The notes under the pieces were generated by a model. It saw only the letters and a program-made list of their open reading frames with translations, did no database searches and was not told the DNA's origin. A stretch of 64,000 bases of DNA, taken from the NCBI RefSeq assembly GCF_004123295.1, contig NZ_SDMK01000002.1, forward strand, positions 372,001-436,000, read 5' to 3'. The position numbers and the translations under genes were made by a program. Each line of letters starts with the position of its first letter. The stretch's first letter is position 1. This document shows positions 27,389 to 36,822 of the stretch, in pieces. The DNA comes from Silvibacterium dinghuense (GTDB lineage Bacteria; Acidobacteriota; Terriglobia; Terriglobales; Acidobacteriaceae).

Positions 27389-27445
27389 CTGGTGACTGTT
27401 TCGTAGGATTTAGCAAATCATCCAATCCTATTTTACAGCCACCAA
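27389..27445. repeat. Candidate arm or excisionase sites between int and xis
   Basis: CTGGTGACTGTT at 27389-27400 and the inverted ACAGCCACCAA at 27435-27445 match the tandem TTGGTGGCTGTT repeats next to attL. Together they give two orientations of one word around the recombination genes. Confidence 0.5.
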
Positions 27446-27450
27446 GGCTC

Positions 27451-27711
27451 TTATCCAGCCAGTCTCTCAGGATGGTCCGAACGGGAGAAGCGTCTCAGTT
27501 CGGCGGTTGGAATCAGCACGCGAGTGCCGATTCGCCGAGTGTCTAGCTGACGGGTGGCTACGAGATAATCGATTGCACGCGGACTGATCGAGAGCATCTC
27601 GGCGGCTTCATCTCTCCCCACCAAAAGTTTGTCTTGGGGAGCAACGTATGCACGAACAGGCCGCTTCTTCTGTGGCAAAGAGTTCTGCGAAACTGGTTCT
27701 TCAACTGGCAT
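27451..27711 (-). CDS. Excisionase/AlpA-like helix-turn-helix protein
   Basis: 86 residues. The C-terminal 55 form the MerR-like winged helix of the excisionase family: KLLVGRDEAAEMLSISPRAI, then DYLVATRQLDTRRIGTRVLI, then PTAELRRF. Such proteins bend attachment-site DNA and steer integrases toward excision. The N-terminal 30 residues are basic and probably disordered. It precedes the integrase on the same strand by 71 bases, the usual order for an int/xis unit. The gene appears complete. Confidence 0.8.
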   Translation of the reverse strand: MPVEEPVSQNSLPQKKRPVRAYVAPQDKLLVGRDEAAEMLSISPRAIDYLVATRQLDTRRIGTRVLIPTAELRRFSRSDHPERLAG

Positions 27712-27837
27712 ATCCTCTCCTGGCGCGGGTTAGCTTTCGAGGTTCCGCTCTTGGAGGAAAGGATTGACCATAGACAATCCATGCGTCCAATTCCATCTGG
27801 TATGTCTGCTATTCCAATCGGGAATAGTGGCTCCGAG

Positions 27838-28779
27838 CTAGATATTCAATATCAGTTGTCCTGCGGAGTCGTTCTGCTGAGGCTTGGGGACAATCCGTCT
27901 GATTAGAGCCCTTCCGAATTCGTTAACGAGGCGTGATGATTGGTCTGCGCGTAGCACCAGATAAGTCGTTATCTGTAGCGTAGAGGAGGAAAGCGGTCGC
28001 GCGACTATGTCCCGGGTCGCAATCTGTTGAGCGACTCCCATCGCCATGAACGCCACCCCGAAGTTCTCGGCGATGAGTTGTACGACCTCTTGCGGGGTCA
28101 TGTAGTGATGCAACTCGACGGGGACTACGCCTTCTCGCTGGGCGGCTTCCTGCAGTTTGTCATAGGCGCTTGGGTTTGAACGCTTCGGGAACATCATCCA
28201 ACCCACATTCCTAAAATCCGAGAGTTCAACACTGTGCTTCTGCGCAGCGGCGTGATCCGCCGACATCAGTACATGTAGCGGCTTCGTCGCGAGCGATACC
28301 AGCGTCAGAAGAGGATTATCGAGCGCCTCATCGAGGAGTGCCAGGTCGAGTTCTGCTGACAGAACTCCATGCACAAGTTCCTGCGAAAACATGGTCTCTA
28401 TCCGCAGTCTCAGGTTGGGATAGAGCGGTAAGTGAACGGCGAGAAGATCACCAATGAAAGGCGGACTTATATACGGCCCATGACCAATCGAAACGAGTGG
28501 TTGAACATCATCTTGCGTCACCCTTCCGATACGAACAGCCTTCTCAAGAATTGCCAGAGAGTCCTTGCAACCGCGAACAAATACATTGCCTGCTTGTGTC
28601 AGTTCCACTCGCTTTTGAATTCTGCTAAAAACCGCAAACCCGAGACGGCTTTCAAGCTCAGCAACCTGCTTGCTTAAGGCTGGTTGTGTGATTCGCAGAC
28701 GCTCCGCAGCGCGAGTGAAGTTGAGTTCCTCGGCGAGCGTTATTGCGGCGACCTGGTGTCGAATATCAGGCAGTGACAA
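27838..28779 (-). CDS. LysR-family transcriptional regulator
   Basis: 313 residues. The winged HTH lies at about 5-62 (AEELNFTRAAERLRITQPAL, then SKQVAELESRLGFAVFSR), followed by the linker helix and a two-lobed effector domain (about 95-300). LysR regulators usually activate a divergent or nearby gene in response to a small molecule. Here neighbouring genes are a TetR regulator and an excisionase, so its target is not evident. The 237-base gap to its right may hold its promoter. Gene intact. Confidence 0.92.
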   Translation of the reverse strand: MSLPDIRHQVAAITLAEELNFTRAAERLRITQPALSKQVAELESRLGFAVFSRIQKRVELTQAGNVFVRGCKDSLAILEKAVRIGRVTQDDVQPLVSIGHGPYISPPFIGDLLAVHLPLYPNLRLRIETMFSQELVHGVLSAELDLALLDEALDNPLLTLVSLATKPLHVLMSADHAAAQKHSVELSDFRNVGWMMFPKRSNPSAYDKLQEAAQREGVVPVELHHYMTPQEVVQLIAENFGVAFMAMGVAQQIATRDIVARPLSSSTLQITTYLVLRADQSSRLVNEFGRALIRRIVPKPQQNDSAGQLILNI

Positions 28780-29016
28780 GTGTTGCGACTCCTACAAAGC
28801 ATCGTTTGCAAGCTCAACGATCAATGCTGCAGGTGCATCTGAAAGCTGCGAGCTCGGAACGCCTAACGAGCAGCATTTAGCGAACGTTTCTTCTATGTTC
28901 GTGAAGCTGCTCAACGACAGACCCGATGTGGACAAGCCGACTTCTCATCACTAGTCGGGCCTCGGTGAGTGCCTCAGCGATTTCGCAGTCGTACGGACGC
29001 CTCCTCGAGAGTGGTG

Positions 29017-29634
29017 TTACGTCTGCTCGCCGAGAATCAATGGCACATAGCTTCGGACATCTTTCAGCAATTCCTCGCGAGAGATGCCAACCTTGGCGCG
29101 AAGCTGTACACCCTGCAGCAAGTCAACGAGCAGACGGCCACGGACCTTGGCAGAGGGCGTACGGGTCAGACGACCCGCCTTTGCTTCCTGCTCAAAGCGT
29201 TTCGCGAAGACATCAGCGTTTGTTGTGAAGCCATTCGCGAGCCAAGAACGGATTTCTGTCACCCGTTCCGAATGTCCCAGCGCAGCAGCGGCCAACATGC
29301 AGCCGCTGCGAGCGTCGCCGGTGGCGGTGTTCACGGTTGCCTCGCAAAATGCGGTCACGGCCTTGTGGATGTCTGGCTCCGCTAGAAACGCTGCCATTTT
29401 AGGAGCTCCATAGATCAGCGCATAGCGCTCGACGGCCCTTAGCAGCAGGGTGGACTTGTCTCCAAATGCTCTGTACAGCGCGGGCTTGGTGACATTCACG
29501 GCTCGCGCGATCCGTTCCACGTCCACGCCCTCGAACCCATGCTCCCAAAACATCTCCACGGCACGGTCTAGTGCTTCATCGGGAATGAAGCCCTTTGGAC
29601 GTCCCGGTGGGCGCTTTTCAATATTAGTTACCAT
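29017..29634 (-). CDS. TetR-family transcriptional regulator
   Basis: 205 residues from ATG 29634 (AGGAG 11 bases upstream); the frame is open further to 29748, but that would run through the promoter region. The HTH spans residues about 12-60: ALDRAVEMFWEHGFEGVDVE, then RIARAVNVTKPALYRAFGDK. The ligand-binding domain resembles the TetR_C group with CMLAAAALGHSERV. It is divergent from a short-chain dehydrogenase gene with an inverted repeat between them, the standard arrangement for local control of that enzyme. Confidence 0.9.
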   Translation of the reverse strand: MVTNIEKRPPGRPKGFIPDEALDRAVEMFWEHGFEGVDVERIARAVNVTKPALYRAFGDKSTLLLRAVERYALIYGAPKMAAFLAEPDIHKAVTAFCEATVNTATGDARSGCMLAAAALGHSERVTEIRSWLANGFTTNADVFAKRFEQEAKAGRLTRTPSAKVRGRLLVDLLQGVQLRAKVGISREELLKDVRSYVPLILGEQT

Positions 29635-29664
29635 TGCGTACGAAACTCCTTGCATTGCCTTCAT

Positions 29665-29677
29665 GAGTATCGTACTC
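29665..29677. promoter_or_regulatory. Inverted repeat, candidate TetR operator
   Basis: GAGTA-TCG-TACTC is a perfect palindrome in the 88-base gap between the divergent TetR and SDR genes, placed where binding would block both promoters. Confidence 0.55.
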
Positions 29678-29722
29678 TCGCGTATGTAACGCTGCAAGGC
29701 AGTAAATACAGGAGTTAGCGCA

Positions 29723-30403
29723 ATGAAACATTCGATTGCTCTCGTCACCGGGGCTACTTCCGGGCTCGGTTATGCGGCGGCCCGCTTGCTCGCCGCCAAG
29801 GGCTACCGCGAGGTCATCGTCACTGGGCGCAGCTTGCGACAGATCAAGGAAGCGACCGTTCAGCTCGCAGCGGATACCAAGAAGCAAATCTTCACGCCGA
29901 TGGAACTTGATCTAAACGATCCAACCAACGTCGACTCTGCCGTCGCCGCCTTGGTCAAACAAGGTCGGCCAGTTGATTTCCTTTTGCTTAATGCAGGCTT
30001 GGTTCCTTATAAGCAACGCGTGCTCACGGCGGCGGGCGTCGAAGCTTCTCAGGCTCCGCTCATTGGGCATCATCAGTTGACTGTCGGATTGCTCAATGCA
30101 AGCCTGCTGAGTCCCAACGCGCGAATCGTTATCGCCGGTGCTGAACCTGCGCGTGGGGGAGTACCCATGTTCAAGTACACCGACCTGCCGGAGTTCGCTG
30201 CCAAATACTTCGAGGGCGACCGAACCGTAGCTAGAGTTCACAACCCAGATTCCGAGGTCACACCAATGGTCTTTCAAGCGGCTCTTGCAGCTGCACACCC
30301 CAACTCGTCTTCAAATGCGTCTTCCTTGGGTAAGACTCAGGAAGAACTTATCGAAGACATAGAAGTTTTCGATCATCAGGTCGGCTACTTGCTCGGGAGA
30401 TGA
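29723..30403 (+). pseudogene. Short-chain dehydrogenase/reductase, C-terminally truncated
   Basis: The first 165 residues are a typical SDR: NAD(P)-binding TGATSGLGYAAARLLAAKG at 9-27, then LDLNDP, then the structural FLLLNAGLV near residue 90. The catalytic YxxxK motif is missing. SDR-like sequence ends near residue 170 (about 30230), and the last ~55 residues look unrelated and run 93 bases into the opposite-strand gene at 30311. The gene was probably cut when the restriction module was inserted. It is divergent from its likely TetR repressor. Unlikely to be an active enzyme. Confidence 0.7.
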
Positions 30404-30736
30404 GCAGTCTTTCAGAGTTGGGCCGAAGACTTTTCTGAACGCCTTTTCCCATCCCTTCTTCTCATAAACCAGATACCTGTCATAAGCATCAGACTGTATG
30501 CTTTGCACCAGTCCGCTAAAATTTCCTTTGATCCACCGCGGGCTTTTCCCCTTGATCGCGGCTTCAATGGCTTGCATTGCAATGATGCTTCCGCTCGGAA
30601 CACTCGCTTTAAAGGTGGACTTCAATTGCTCAAGAAGCTCGTCCTGGTTACGCTTTGGCAAATGAATCTCTCGCAGAATGAGGTAGATGGAGCCAAAACA
30701 GAATACCGGATGGCTTTTCAGGTCGGGACCTTGCAT
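30311..30736 (-). CDS. Hypothetical protein next to the restriction-modification module
   Basis: About 141 residues from ATG 30736; the frame is open to 30787 but a start there would overlap the methylase start. The protein is basic and helical ([20 protein letters not shown], then [20 protein letters not shown]) and ends with [15 protein letters not shown]. No motif is recognised. It is divergent from the methylase, and its promoter region overlaps the candidate methylase operator, the position a controller or anti-restriction accessory gene would take. That role is inference. Start and function uncertain. Confidence 0.5.
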   Translation of the reverse strand: MQGPDLKSHPVFCFGSIYLILREIHLPKRNQDELLEQLKSTFKASVPSGSIIAMQAIEAAIKGKSPRWIKGNFSGLVQSIQSDAYDRYLVYEKKGWEKAFRKVFGPTLKDCSSPEQVADLMIENFYVFDKFFLSLTQGRRI

Positions 30737-30741
30737 CCTCT

Positions 30742-30767
30742 GGGACAAATATGGGACATTATGTCTC
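30742..30767. promoter_or_regulatory. Candidate autoregulatory operator of the HTH-methylase
   Basis: GGGACA-TTA-TGTCTC at 30753-30767 is a near-perfect inverted repeat, with another GGGACA at 30742-30747. It closely resembles the operator GGACA-N3-TGTCC described for SsoII-type methylases that repress their own genes through an N-terminal HTH. It overlaps the first possible ATG (30751), which favours the later ATG at 30772. Confidence 0.5.
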
Positions 30768-32040
30768 AGAGATGTCACATCAAGCACAATTCGATTTCCG
30801 TGATGCTGCGGCCCTTTTCTTTGCCGCTGAGAATTTCTTTGGCAAGAAGAACCTTGCTGAAAAGCTCGATGTTGATCGTAAGACCCTAACCCGCTGGAGA
30901 AAAGAGCCCCACAAATTGCCTACAACACGGCAATTGGCACTTCGTGAGCTCCTGCGCAGTGTTCCAAAGCAAGATGTTTCAGATACGGAATTCACATTCA
31001 TCGATCTGTTTGCTGGTATTGGTGGCGTTCGTCAGGGGTTCGGAGGGGTCAACGGACGTTGCGTCTTTACGAGCGAGTGGAACCCTTGGTCTCAGATGAC
31101 ATACAAGGCGAACTACGGTATCGAAGACATCGAGGGCGACATCACCAAAATACAAGCTCGGGATATTCCGAATCATGATGTGCTCCTGGCAGGTTTTCCT
31201 TGCCAGCCCTTTTCGATTGCCGGCGTGAGCAAGAAGAATGCCCTCGGAAGGCCACATGGTTTCGAATGCACGACGCAGGGGACTCTATTCTTCGATGTTG
31301 CCAGAATCATTCAGGAGAAGCAGCCGAAAGCTTTCCTGCTGGAGAATGTGAAGAACCTCGTCAGCCACGATAAGGGAAACACGTTCAAGACGATTCGAGC
31401 CGTACTCGAAGAAGAGCTTGGATATCACGTTCGGACCAAGGTTATCGATGCTCAGCACTTTGTCCCACAACATCGGGAACGCATCATTATCGTGGGCTTT
31501 AAGGAACAGACCGGCTTTAGCTTCGACGATCTTGAACTCCCCGATAGCGGGCCACTCCTCGGAAGCATTCTGCACCCTGAAGACGGAACGGAGTCAGTCG
31601 AAAAGGACTATACGACTGGAGTGAAAGCGAAGGTCAACGCAAAGTACACGCTTACGGATAAACTCTGGGCTTATTTGCAGGCTTATGCGGAGAAGCATAA
31701 ACGGGCTGGGAATGGCTTTGGCTTTGGACTCGTCGATGAAGAAAGCGTAACGAGAACCCTCTCGGCGAGGTACTACAAGGACGGTTCGGAGATTCTCGTC
31801 AGCCAAGGCAAGAAACGAAACCCACGTCGTCTGACTCCTCGTGAATGTGCGCGGCTCATGGGCTTCCCTCCGGAATTCGAAATTCCGGTCTCGGATACGC
31901 AGGCCTATAAGCAGTTCGGAAACAGTGTGGTGGTGCCCGTCATTGAGGCTGTTGCTCGACACATGAAGCCACACATTGCTGCGCTCAAGGAGTACGAGCG
32001 GACCGGCGCACTACAACAGCCACTGCTCGCAGGCTTTTAG
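30751..32040 (+). CDS. DNA (cytosine-5) methyltransferase with N-terminal HTH
   Basis: 429 residues from the first ATG, 422 from the one at 30772. An N-terminal helix-turn-helix ([19 protein letters not shown], about 34-52) precedes a complete C5-methylase: motif [11 protein letters not shown] (about 83-92), catalytic Cys151 in [14 protein letters not shown] of motif VI near 198-200, QHRER of motif VIII, and [10 protein letters not shown] of motif X. It methylates cytosine at the site cut by the partner nuclease. The following Vsr and MvaI/BcnI-type genes suggest a CC(W/S)GG site (inference). Base composition is more AT-rich than the flanking chromosome, consistent with transfer. Confidence 0.95.
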   Translation: MGHYVSEMSHQAQFDFRDAAALFFAAENFFGKKNLAEKLDVDRKTLTRWRKEPHKLPTTRQLALRELLRSVPKQDVSDTEFTFIDLFAGIGGVRQGFGGVNGRCVFTSEWNPWSQMTYKANYGIEDIEGDITKIQARDIPNHDVLLAGFPCQPFSIAGVSKKNALGRPHGFECTTQGTLFFDVARIIQEKQPKAFLLENVKNLVSHDKGNTFKTIRAVLEEELGYHVRTKVIDAQHFVPQHRERIIIVGFKEQTGFSFDDLELPDSGPLLGSILHPEDGTESVEKDYTTGVKAKVNAKYTLTDKLWAYLQAYAEKHKRAGNGFGFGLVDEESVTRTLSARYYKDGSEILVSQGKKRNPRRLTPRECARLMGFPPEFEIPVSDTQAYKQFGNSVVVPVIEAVARHMKPHIAALKEYERTGALQQPLLAGF

Positions 32041-32041
32041 A

Positions 32042-32515
32042 ATGGCCGACGTCCACACTCGGGAGCAGCGCAGTAGAAACATGGCTGCGATCCGCGGGAA
32101 GGACACGAAGCCGGAGATTCGGGTTCGCTCTGCGCTGCACCGTCTTGGGTACAGGTTTCGTCTCCATCGGAAAGACCTCCCCGGGAAACCTGATATCGTT
32201 CTTCCGAAGTATCGCTTGGCCATCTTTGTCCACGGCTGTTTCTGGCACTCGCACAGTTGCAGATATGGGCAGGTTCAGCCGGCAACGAGAAGCGACTTCT
32301 GGACGAACAAGCGCACAGACACGATGGAACGAGACAAGAAGAAGGCTCTTGCTCTTGAACAGCTTGGCTGGACTGTTGTCACGCTCTGGGAGTGCGAAAC
32401 GAAGGACGCAGAGGCAGTCTCAGTAACGCTGAGGAAGATCATTGAGCAGCAACAGGCCCAAATGCCTTCCGAGGCAGGCAAGGATGATCAGGAGCAAGAA
32501 CCGCAGGATGCCTGA
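32042..32515 (+). CDS. vsr: Very-short-patch mismatch endonuclease
   Basis: 157 residues from ATG 32042, one base after the methylase stop. Key residues of Vsr are in their known places: Asp51 in GKPDIVLPKYR, His64 and His69 in FVHGCFWHSH, and the FWTNK segment. Vsr nicks next to T:G mismatches produced by deamination of 5-methylcytosine, starting repair. Its presence right after a C5-methylase is the classic arrangement. The frame continues upstream to 31976, but those codons overlap the methylase. Its 3' end overlaps the next gene by eight bases, so the three genes form one operon. Confidence 0.95.
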   Translation: MADVHTREQRSRNMAAIRGKDTKPEIRVRSALHRLGYRFRLHRKDLPGKPDIVLPKYRLAIFVHGCFWHSHSCRYGQVQPATRSDFWTNKRTDTMERDKKKALALEQLGWTVVTLWECETKDAEAVSVTLRKIIEQQQAQMPSEAGKDDQEQEPQDA

Positions 32516-33827
32516 AAACGAATTAGATCTCGCGAAGCTGAAAGACCTGATGCGGGCGGCAGGTGCAACACAGCTTTACCTAAAACGGCTTGCCGAGAAC
32601 GACAATTCGAAGAACCAGGTTTATCTTGGTCCTGACTTCTCGGCGCTAAACGTGCTCCCGACCGGGGAGCTTATTGGAGACCCCGAGAAGCCAACACGGC
32701 TGAAGGCTCCTATGCAGTTCAGCTGGCTGAGCCCGGAAGGTTCGCTGGCGTTGGCCCCGGGCGCGCAGCTCATTCTTTACCCCCAGTATCCGGAAGTACG
32801 GTTCTCGGGATTTCTGAAAGGATGCAGCACTGCTCCAAGCAGTCTCTTGACGGTCCGTCAGGCTGGAAGACTTCTGTTCTTCGGTGTGACCGCTGCAGGG
32901 CATGTGCTGGGGTTTGCTACTAGCCATGACTCTGGCCTTGCCCGCGAGCTCGAGGGAATGGGGCTACAGCCTTCTGTGGGAGTCTTTGCGCAGATTGAGC
33001 TTGAGGTTCACACTGACGATCGATCTCTTCTGATTTCTGAGTTGTCGAGGATCGCGGATCTTGGTTGGATTCGTTCCAAGCGCCTGAACAGCAAAGGGGA
33101 ACTTCTGCAATGCAGCGCTCCCAACTGTGGGGGCTACACCCTAGAAGCGGAACTCGGTATACGTCCGAATGGCATTTCAGATCCTGACTTTCACGGCTGG
33201 GAAATCAAGCAGCATGCCGTTACAAACCTGCAGCGACCCTCCAGCGGTGGTCCGATCACCCTGATGACTCCCGAACCAACCGGTGGCATCTACGTTGATA
33301 TGGGCGTCCGTGAGTTCATCCGACGATACGGATATCCCGACCGATCGGTGACAGACCGAATGAACTTCGGTGGCATTCATAACGCGCTGAAAATTTGTAC
33401 GGCAACCAATCTTGCACTCACGCTCGAAGGGTATGACCCAGCGAGGCAGAAGATCACGGATTTCTCGAAAGGAATTTCGCTGTTGGATCAGCATGGTGAG
33501 AGCGCCGCTACTTGGCATTACAAGGATCTCCTGAGCCACTGGACGCGGAAGCACGCGAAGGCAGCTTACATCCCTTCTCTCCATCGAAAGGCACCGGAAA
33601 ACGAATATCAGTATGGAAAGCGTGTTCGACTTGCAGAAGGGACAGAGTTCCTCTTGTTTGTGAAGGCTGTCGCATCCGGAGCGGTCTACTATGATCCAGG
33701 TATCAAGATTGTTGGCGTTTCTACTCAGAAGCCGGAGTTGAAGAAGCGCAGCCAGTTCCGGATAAAATCTGCGAACATTCCTCTCCTTTATAAGAGTCTA
33801 GGAGAGTTTGACTTACCGGCACGATAG
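32508..33827 (+). CDS. Type II restriction endonuclease, MvaI/BcnI family
   Basis: 439 residues from ATG 32508 with AGGAG 13 bases upstream. The C-terminal nuclease region contains LEAELGIRPNGI followed by SDPDFHGWEIKQH, which gives Asp227, Glu232 and Lys234 in the D-x4-E-x-K spacing of PD-(D/E)XK nucleases of the MvaI/BcnI group. Those enzymes act as monomers on CCWGG or CCSGG. An additional N-terminal region (about 1-190) with a predicted mixed fold precedes the nuclease, longer than in minimal members, and may add DNA contacts. It overlaps the Vsr gene, completing a methylase-Vsr-nuclease operon. Confidence 0.85.
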   Translation: MPENELDLAKLKDLMRAAGATQLYLKRLAENDNSKNQVYLGPDFSALNVLPTGELIGDPEKPTRLKAPMQFSWLSPEGSLALAPGAQLILYPQYPEVRFSGFLKGCSTAPSSLLTVRQAGRLLFFGVTAAGHVLGFATSHDSGLARELEGMGLQPSVGVFAQIELEVHTDDRSLLISELSRIADLGWIRSKRLNSKGELLQCSAPNCGGYTLEAELGIRPNGISDPDFHGWEIKQHAVTNLQRPSSGGPITLMTPEPTGGIYVDMGVREFIRRYGYPDRSVTDRMNFGGIHNALKICTATNLALTLEGYDPARQKITDFSKGISLLDQHGESAATWHYKDLLSHWTRKHAKAAYIPSLHRKAPENEYQYGKRVRLAEGTEFLLFVKAVASGAVYYDPGIKIVGVSTQKPELKKRSQFRIKSANIPLLYKSLGEFDLPAR

Positions 33828-33829
33828 GA

Positions 33830-35299
33830 TTAGTGCTGATCGGCATTACTGCTTGTCCCAATCGATCCAACGTTCTGCACAACCGGAAGTTCTGGAACAG
33901 CAACAGAAGAACCAAACGCTGTGGCCGATGCGTCCTTGTGTGCCTCTTCATTGCTTGCAGTCGGTGGTGTAGTATTCGTGGCATTCTCAGTCACTGACGT
34001 CGACGCGATCTGTTTGAAAGCTATGATCCCAGGGCGCGCTCCGTAGCTATGGAAACGCGAAACTAAATCATTTGCCAGCGCCTCCCGGAGGCGAAATCTC
34101 TTCGGATAGGTTCTTATGAGAGCATCGGTGAAAGTTCTTCCAAACCGGTAATTGACAAGAATCTGGCTTTGCTCTGAATTGATAGTGAGCAAGGGACTTA
34201 CCCACGCTGCCTGGGGCGATGCCTTCGTTTGCTTCGCTGACGTTTCGACTCCCAAGACATAATGAGTCGGGCCTGCCTAAGCTTGTGCGTGATCACAGAT
34301 GCCTTCAATCTGGACTAATACCCATCGAACATCTGCTTCAGGATCCAATGAGAGTTGATCTCTCAGAAACTGTTTCGTGCTCATCCCGAAGGCTTCACGA
34401 AAAGGTACCTCCTCAAGCAAGGTAGATGGATATTCCAAGACCATGCCTCGATCGGTGGCTTTAGTGCTCTGGATATCAAAATCGAGGTGAAGCATCGTAT
34501 TCAAATGTGCCGCTTCTTCACCGGAGAGATCCGCTTTCTTGCCTGGCTCGGGTATGGCTTGTTTCCAAAGCCTTTCGTCAGGAGCGACCATGCGCAGGCG
34601 TGAGACGCGGTCGTACAAAATCGGAAGCAAAGACTCATTAAGTGCCGAAAAGCGGTCTTTACTAACATTGCTGGAGCCTACCGCTTCAGTAGCCAAGGCA
34701 TTCAATAAGCGTCCGATCTCAATCACAAGGGAAGCTGTGTCGCGCTTGTCACTGGGAATGAGTTTCAAAAGCTCTGAAATAGTATCTGCTGCGGCATCAC
34801 CTACGCGGGTTTCCCAATTAATGAGAGCCGCAATCTGTGGCTCAGACGTTACCATTGCCTTCACCGCTTTAACAAGCTCCTCTGGTGCGGGAACTACGTG
34901 ATCCCGTATGTGATCCACTTTCGAAAGAGTCTTGATCTGAGCCGGGATCGCATGAGGAGTGTCCTGCAGCCGATCGCATAAAAACTGTGCAAGTCCCTCA
35001 ACTTGTCCAGGATATAGAGTCCAGACAATGAGAAGGAAGGGACCGTTGTTCGGTGCAATGTTCTCCTGAAGCAGACCTCCAATGGTGCTGAAGTGCTGGG
35101 TCTTATTCTCATTGCTTGGATGGCTGAGATGAAGGTCCATAAAGAGGACGCGAACTTGTTCAAGCTTGGCCCCTTCAGGGAGCGCTCCAGCGTATAGCAA
35201 TTTGAGGCAAGCAGCGCCTGAACTGTTCAGAGCGTCAGCAATGGCCACCAGCGCACTATTCTCGTCGTCAATTGCGGCGATGCGGGGCTTTGGAAGCAC
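33830..35299 (-). pseudogene. Receiver-domain effector protein interrupted by an amber codon
   Basis: Residues 1-130 form a receiver domain with acidic pair Asp11-Asp12, phospho-acceptor Asp55 in VLFMDLHLS, Thr94 in LLIVWTLYP and Lys127 in LSKVDH. A long C-terminal region of unknown fold follows. At 34277-34279 a TAG ends the first frame after ICDHAQA, but the same frame continues at once as GPTHYVLGVETSAKQTKASP and runs to 33830. The continuation has no good start of its own, so the whole is one protein of about 490 residues with a stop in it. It follows the kinase-like gene with a one-base overlap (33830-35299 and 35299-36720), making the two a signalling pair. Confidence 0.65.
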
Positions 35300-36720
35300 T
35301 ATCTTTTCTCCTTAAAAATCAGTGCGGCGATAGTGCCGTCGTATCCATCTGGTAATTCAATTTCATTGGGTTCCAGGAAGCGTAGAGATCCTCCCGTAAG
35401 TTGCATAACCATGTTTACGTAATACAGACCCAAGCCCATTCCGCCTGGGCGACGCGTATAAAAGGGAGAGACGACACGGTCCGGAGAATCTATTAAGCCG
35501 GGCCCATTATCAGCGATGATGATGGCTGGGCCTTCTTCTAATTCGTTCGTAATACCGGCATAAATTTTTCGCGGCGTTGGCAAGCCTTTAGCGGGCACAT
35601 CAGGCCATCTCACACGGACCCAATAGAGCGCGTTATCGATCAGATTTCCGACAGCGCCCACCACTAGCCCAAACGACATCTGGGCCTCGAAATCTCCGAG
35701 CGCTCCTTCGAGAATAGGGGCTTCAAAGCGAACTCGGTGGTGTCCAAATCGCAATGAGTTGTTGCGCCTGGCACGATCTATCACTTTTTTTGCGCTGTTA
35801 ACCGCTCCATCGTCGCGTCGGAGGATCGTTGCGAAACCATCCAGAAGACTCATCAGTCCTTCCGACTGTTCTTCTACTGTTTGTCGATTTTCCCCGGCCT
35901 GAATTGCCCGGTGAAGGGTCTTCACCCCGCGCTCAACCTCGTGGAATACAACTCCGAGATTGATCCCTGCCATTCCGGCATGCAGGAGTGTACGCTGCAT
36001 ATCTTCGTAATCGATTTCGATTTTGTCGATGTATTTGAATAACTTGTCTTCAAGACCCTCACGCCTCACGGCACGGCGCAACTCCTCGAGAGGACGTCTG
36101 ATCTTTTCTGCTTCGATATCAGACGCTTTACCTGTGAGCCTTCTGATCGTTTCCTTGTCCTTCTGTCGCTCAACCTCTAGGGTCATCAAAGCCCCGAGGA
36201 CAATGTCTTTCAATCGGGATAGACCGTCATCTTCAACGAATCCTTCACGGTTCGTCTTTTCTACAAGGCTTTGACTCGAATCTAACCTGAGATTTACTGC
36301 GCCAATGATGATATTTCTGCTGATGCTTCTGGTCGGGGTATTTACTCGGCGCATATCCAAGCCGAGCCAGTCGTCGGTAGGTTCACCGTAGTTATAGACC
36401 CGAATTCCATCACGATAGACTCTAACGGCCGCCATTCTCATCGAGGTAGTCTGTGACCAGTTTGCTCTCGGTGAGCAAGCGCAGGAAATCACGGTCTCGG
36501 TCATATACATAGAACTCGCCGGATACGGGTCCAATTCCGCGCTGGAAATCGCCAGTTGCCGTGACACGGTCCCTTTTGTTGTCTTGCGGCAGGAGGAGCT
36601 TGTCACCAGTTCCGACCAATTCACGCCCTTCTAGCTTGAGAAGTGGCAGACGCAGGAACTGATAGAACCAGTTGTATTCCCCGTTTATTAACTCAAACGT
36701 AAATTTCCAAATCGGTGCGA
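35299..36720 (-). pseudogene. Histidine-kinase-like ATPase, frameshifted and N-terminally truncated
   Basis: The C-terminal part has every ATP-binding box of a sensor kinase: N box GNLIDNALYWV, G1 ADNGPGL, F box PFYTRR, G2 GGMGLGLYYV. An H-box-like segment (NLGVVFHEVERGVKTLHRA) and a coiled coil (EVERQKDKETIRRL) precede it. The upstream part WKFTFELINGEYNWFYQFLR through VTDYLDENGG is in another frame. Removing one C from GGCGGCCGTT near 36430 joins the two as DENGG-VRVYRDGIRVYNYGE. Nothing N-terminal to about 36720 is found; I recall related proteins with another ATPase domain there, so the attR junction probably truncated it. Together with the receiver-domain gene it suggests a sensing system, now broken. 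Confidence 0.6.
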
Positions 36721-36805
36721 CGCGGTGCGAAAGGGGAGTGGATCTTAAGTTGATGTAAATAGGATATTTGTGCGAGATTTTGCGGTTCGGTGCGAGCCCG
36801 TGCAA
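36715..36805. repeat. GTGCGA repeats near the right end of island 1
   Basis: GTGCGA occurs at 36715-36720, 36725-36730, 36770-36775 and 36790-36795, with a variant GTGCAA at 36800-36805, all on the plus strand within 90 bases of attR. Clustering beside the attachment site suggests protein-binding sites for recombination. They also fall where the truncated kinase gene loses its coding sense. Confidence 0.5.
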
Positions 36806-36822
36806 AATGGCCAAAGACAGAC

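Noticed and set aside
31976-32041. Upstream extension of the Vsr gene
   Set aside because: The extra codons overlap the methylase C-terminus in another frame and the canonical Vsr N-terminus starts at 32042.
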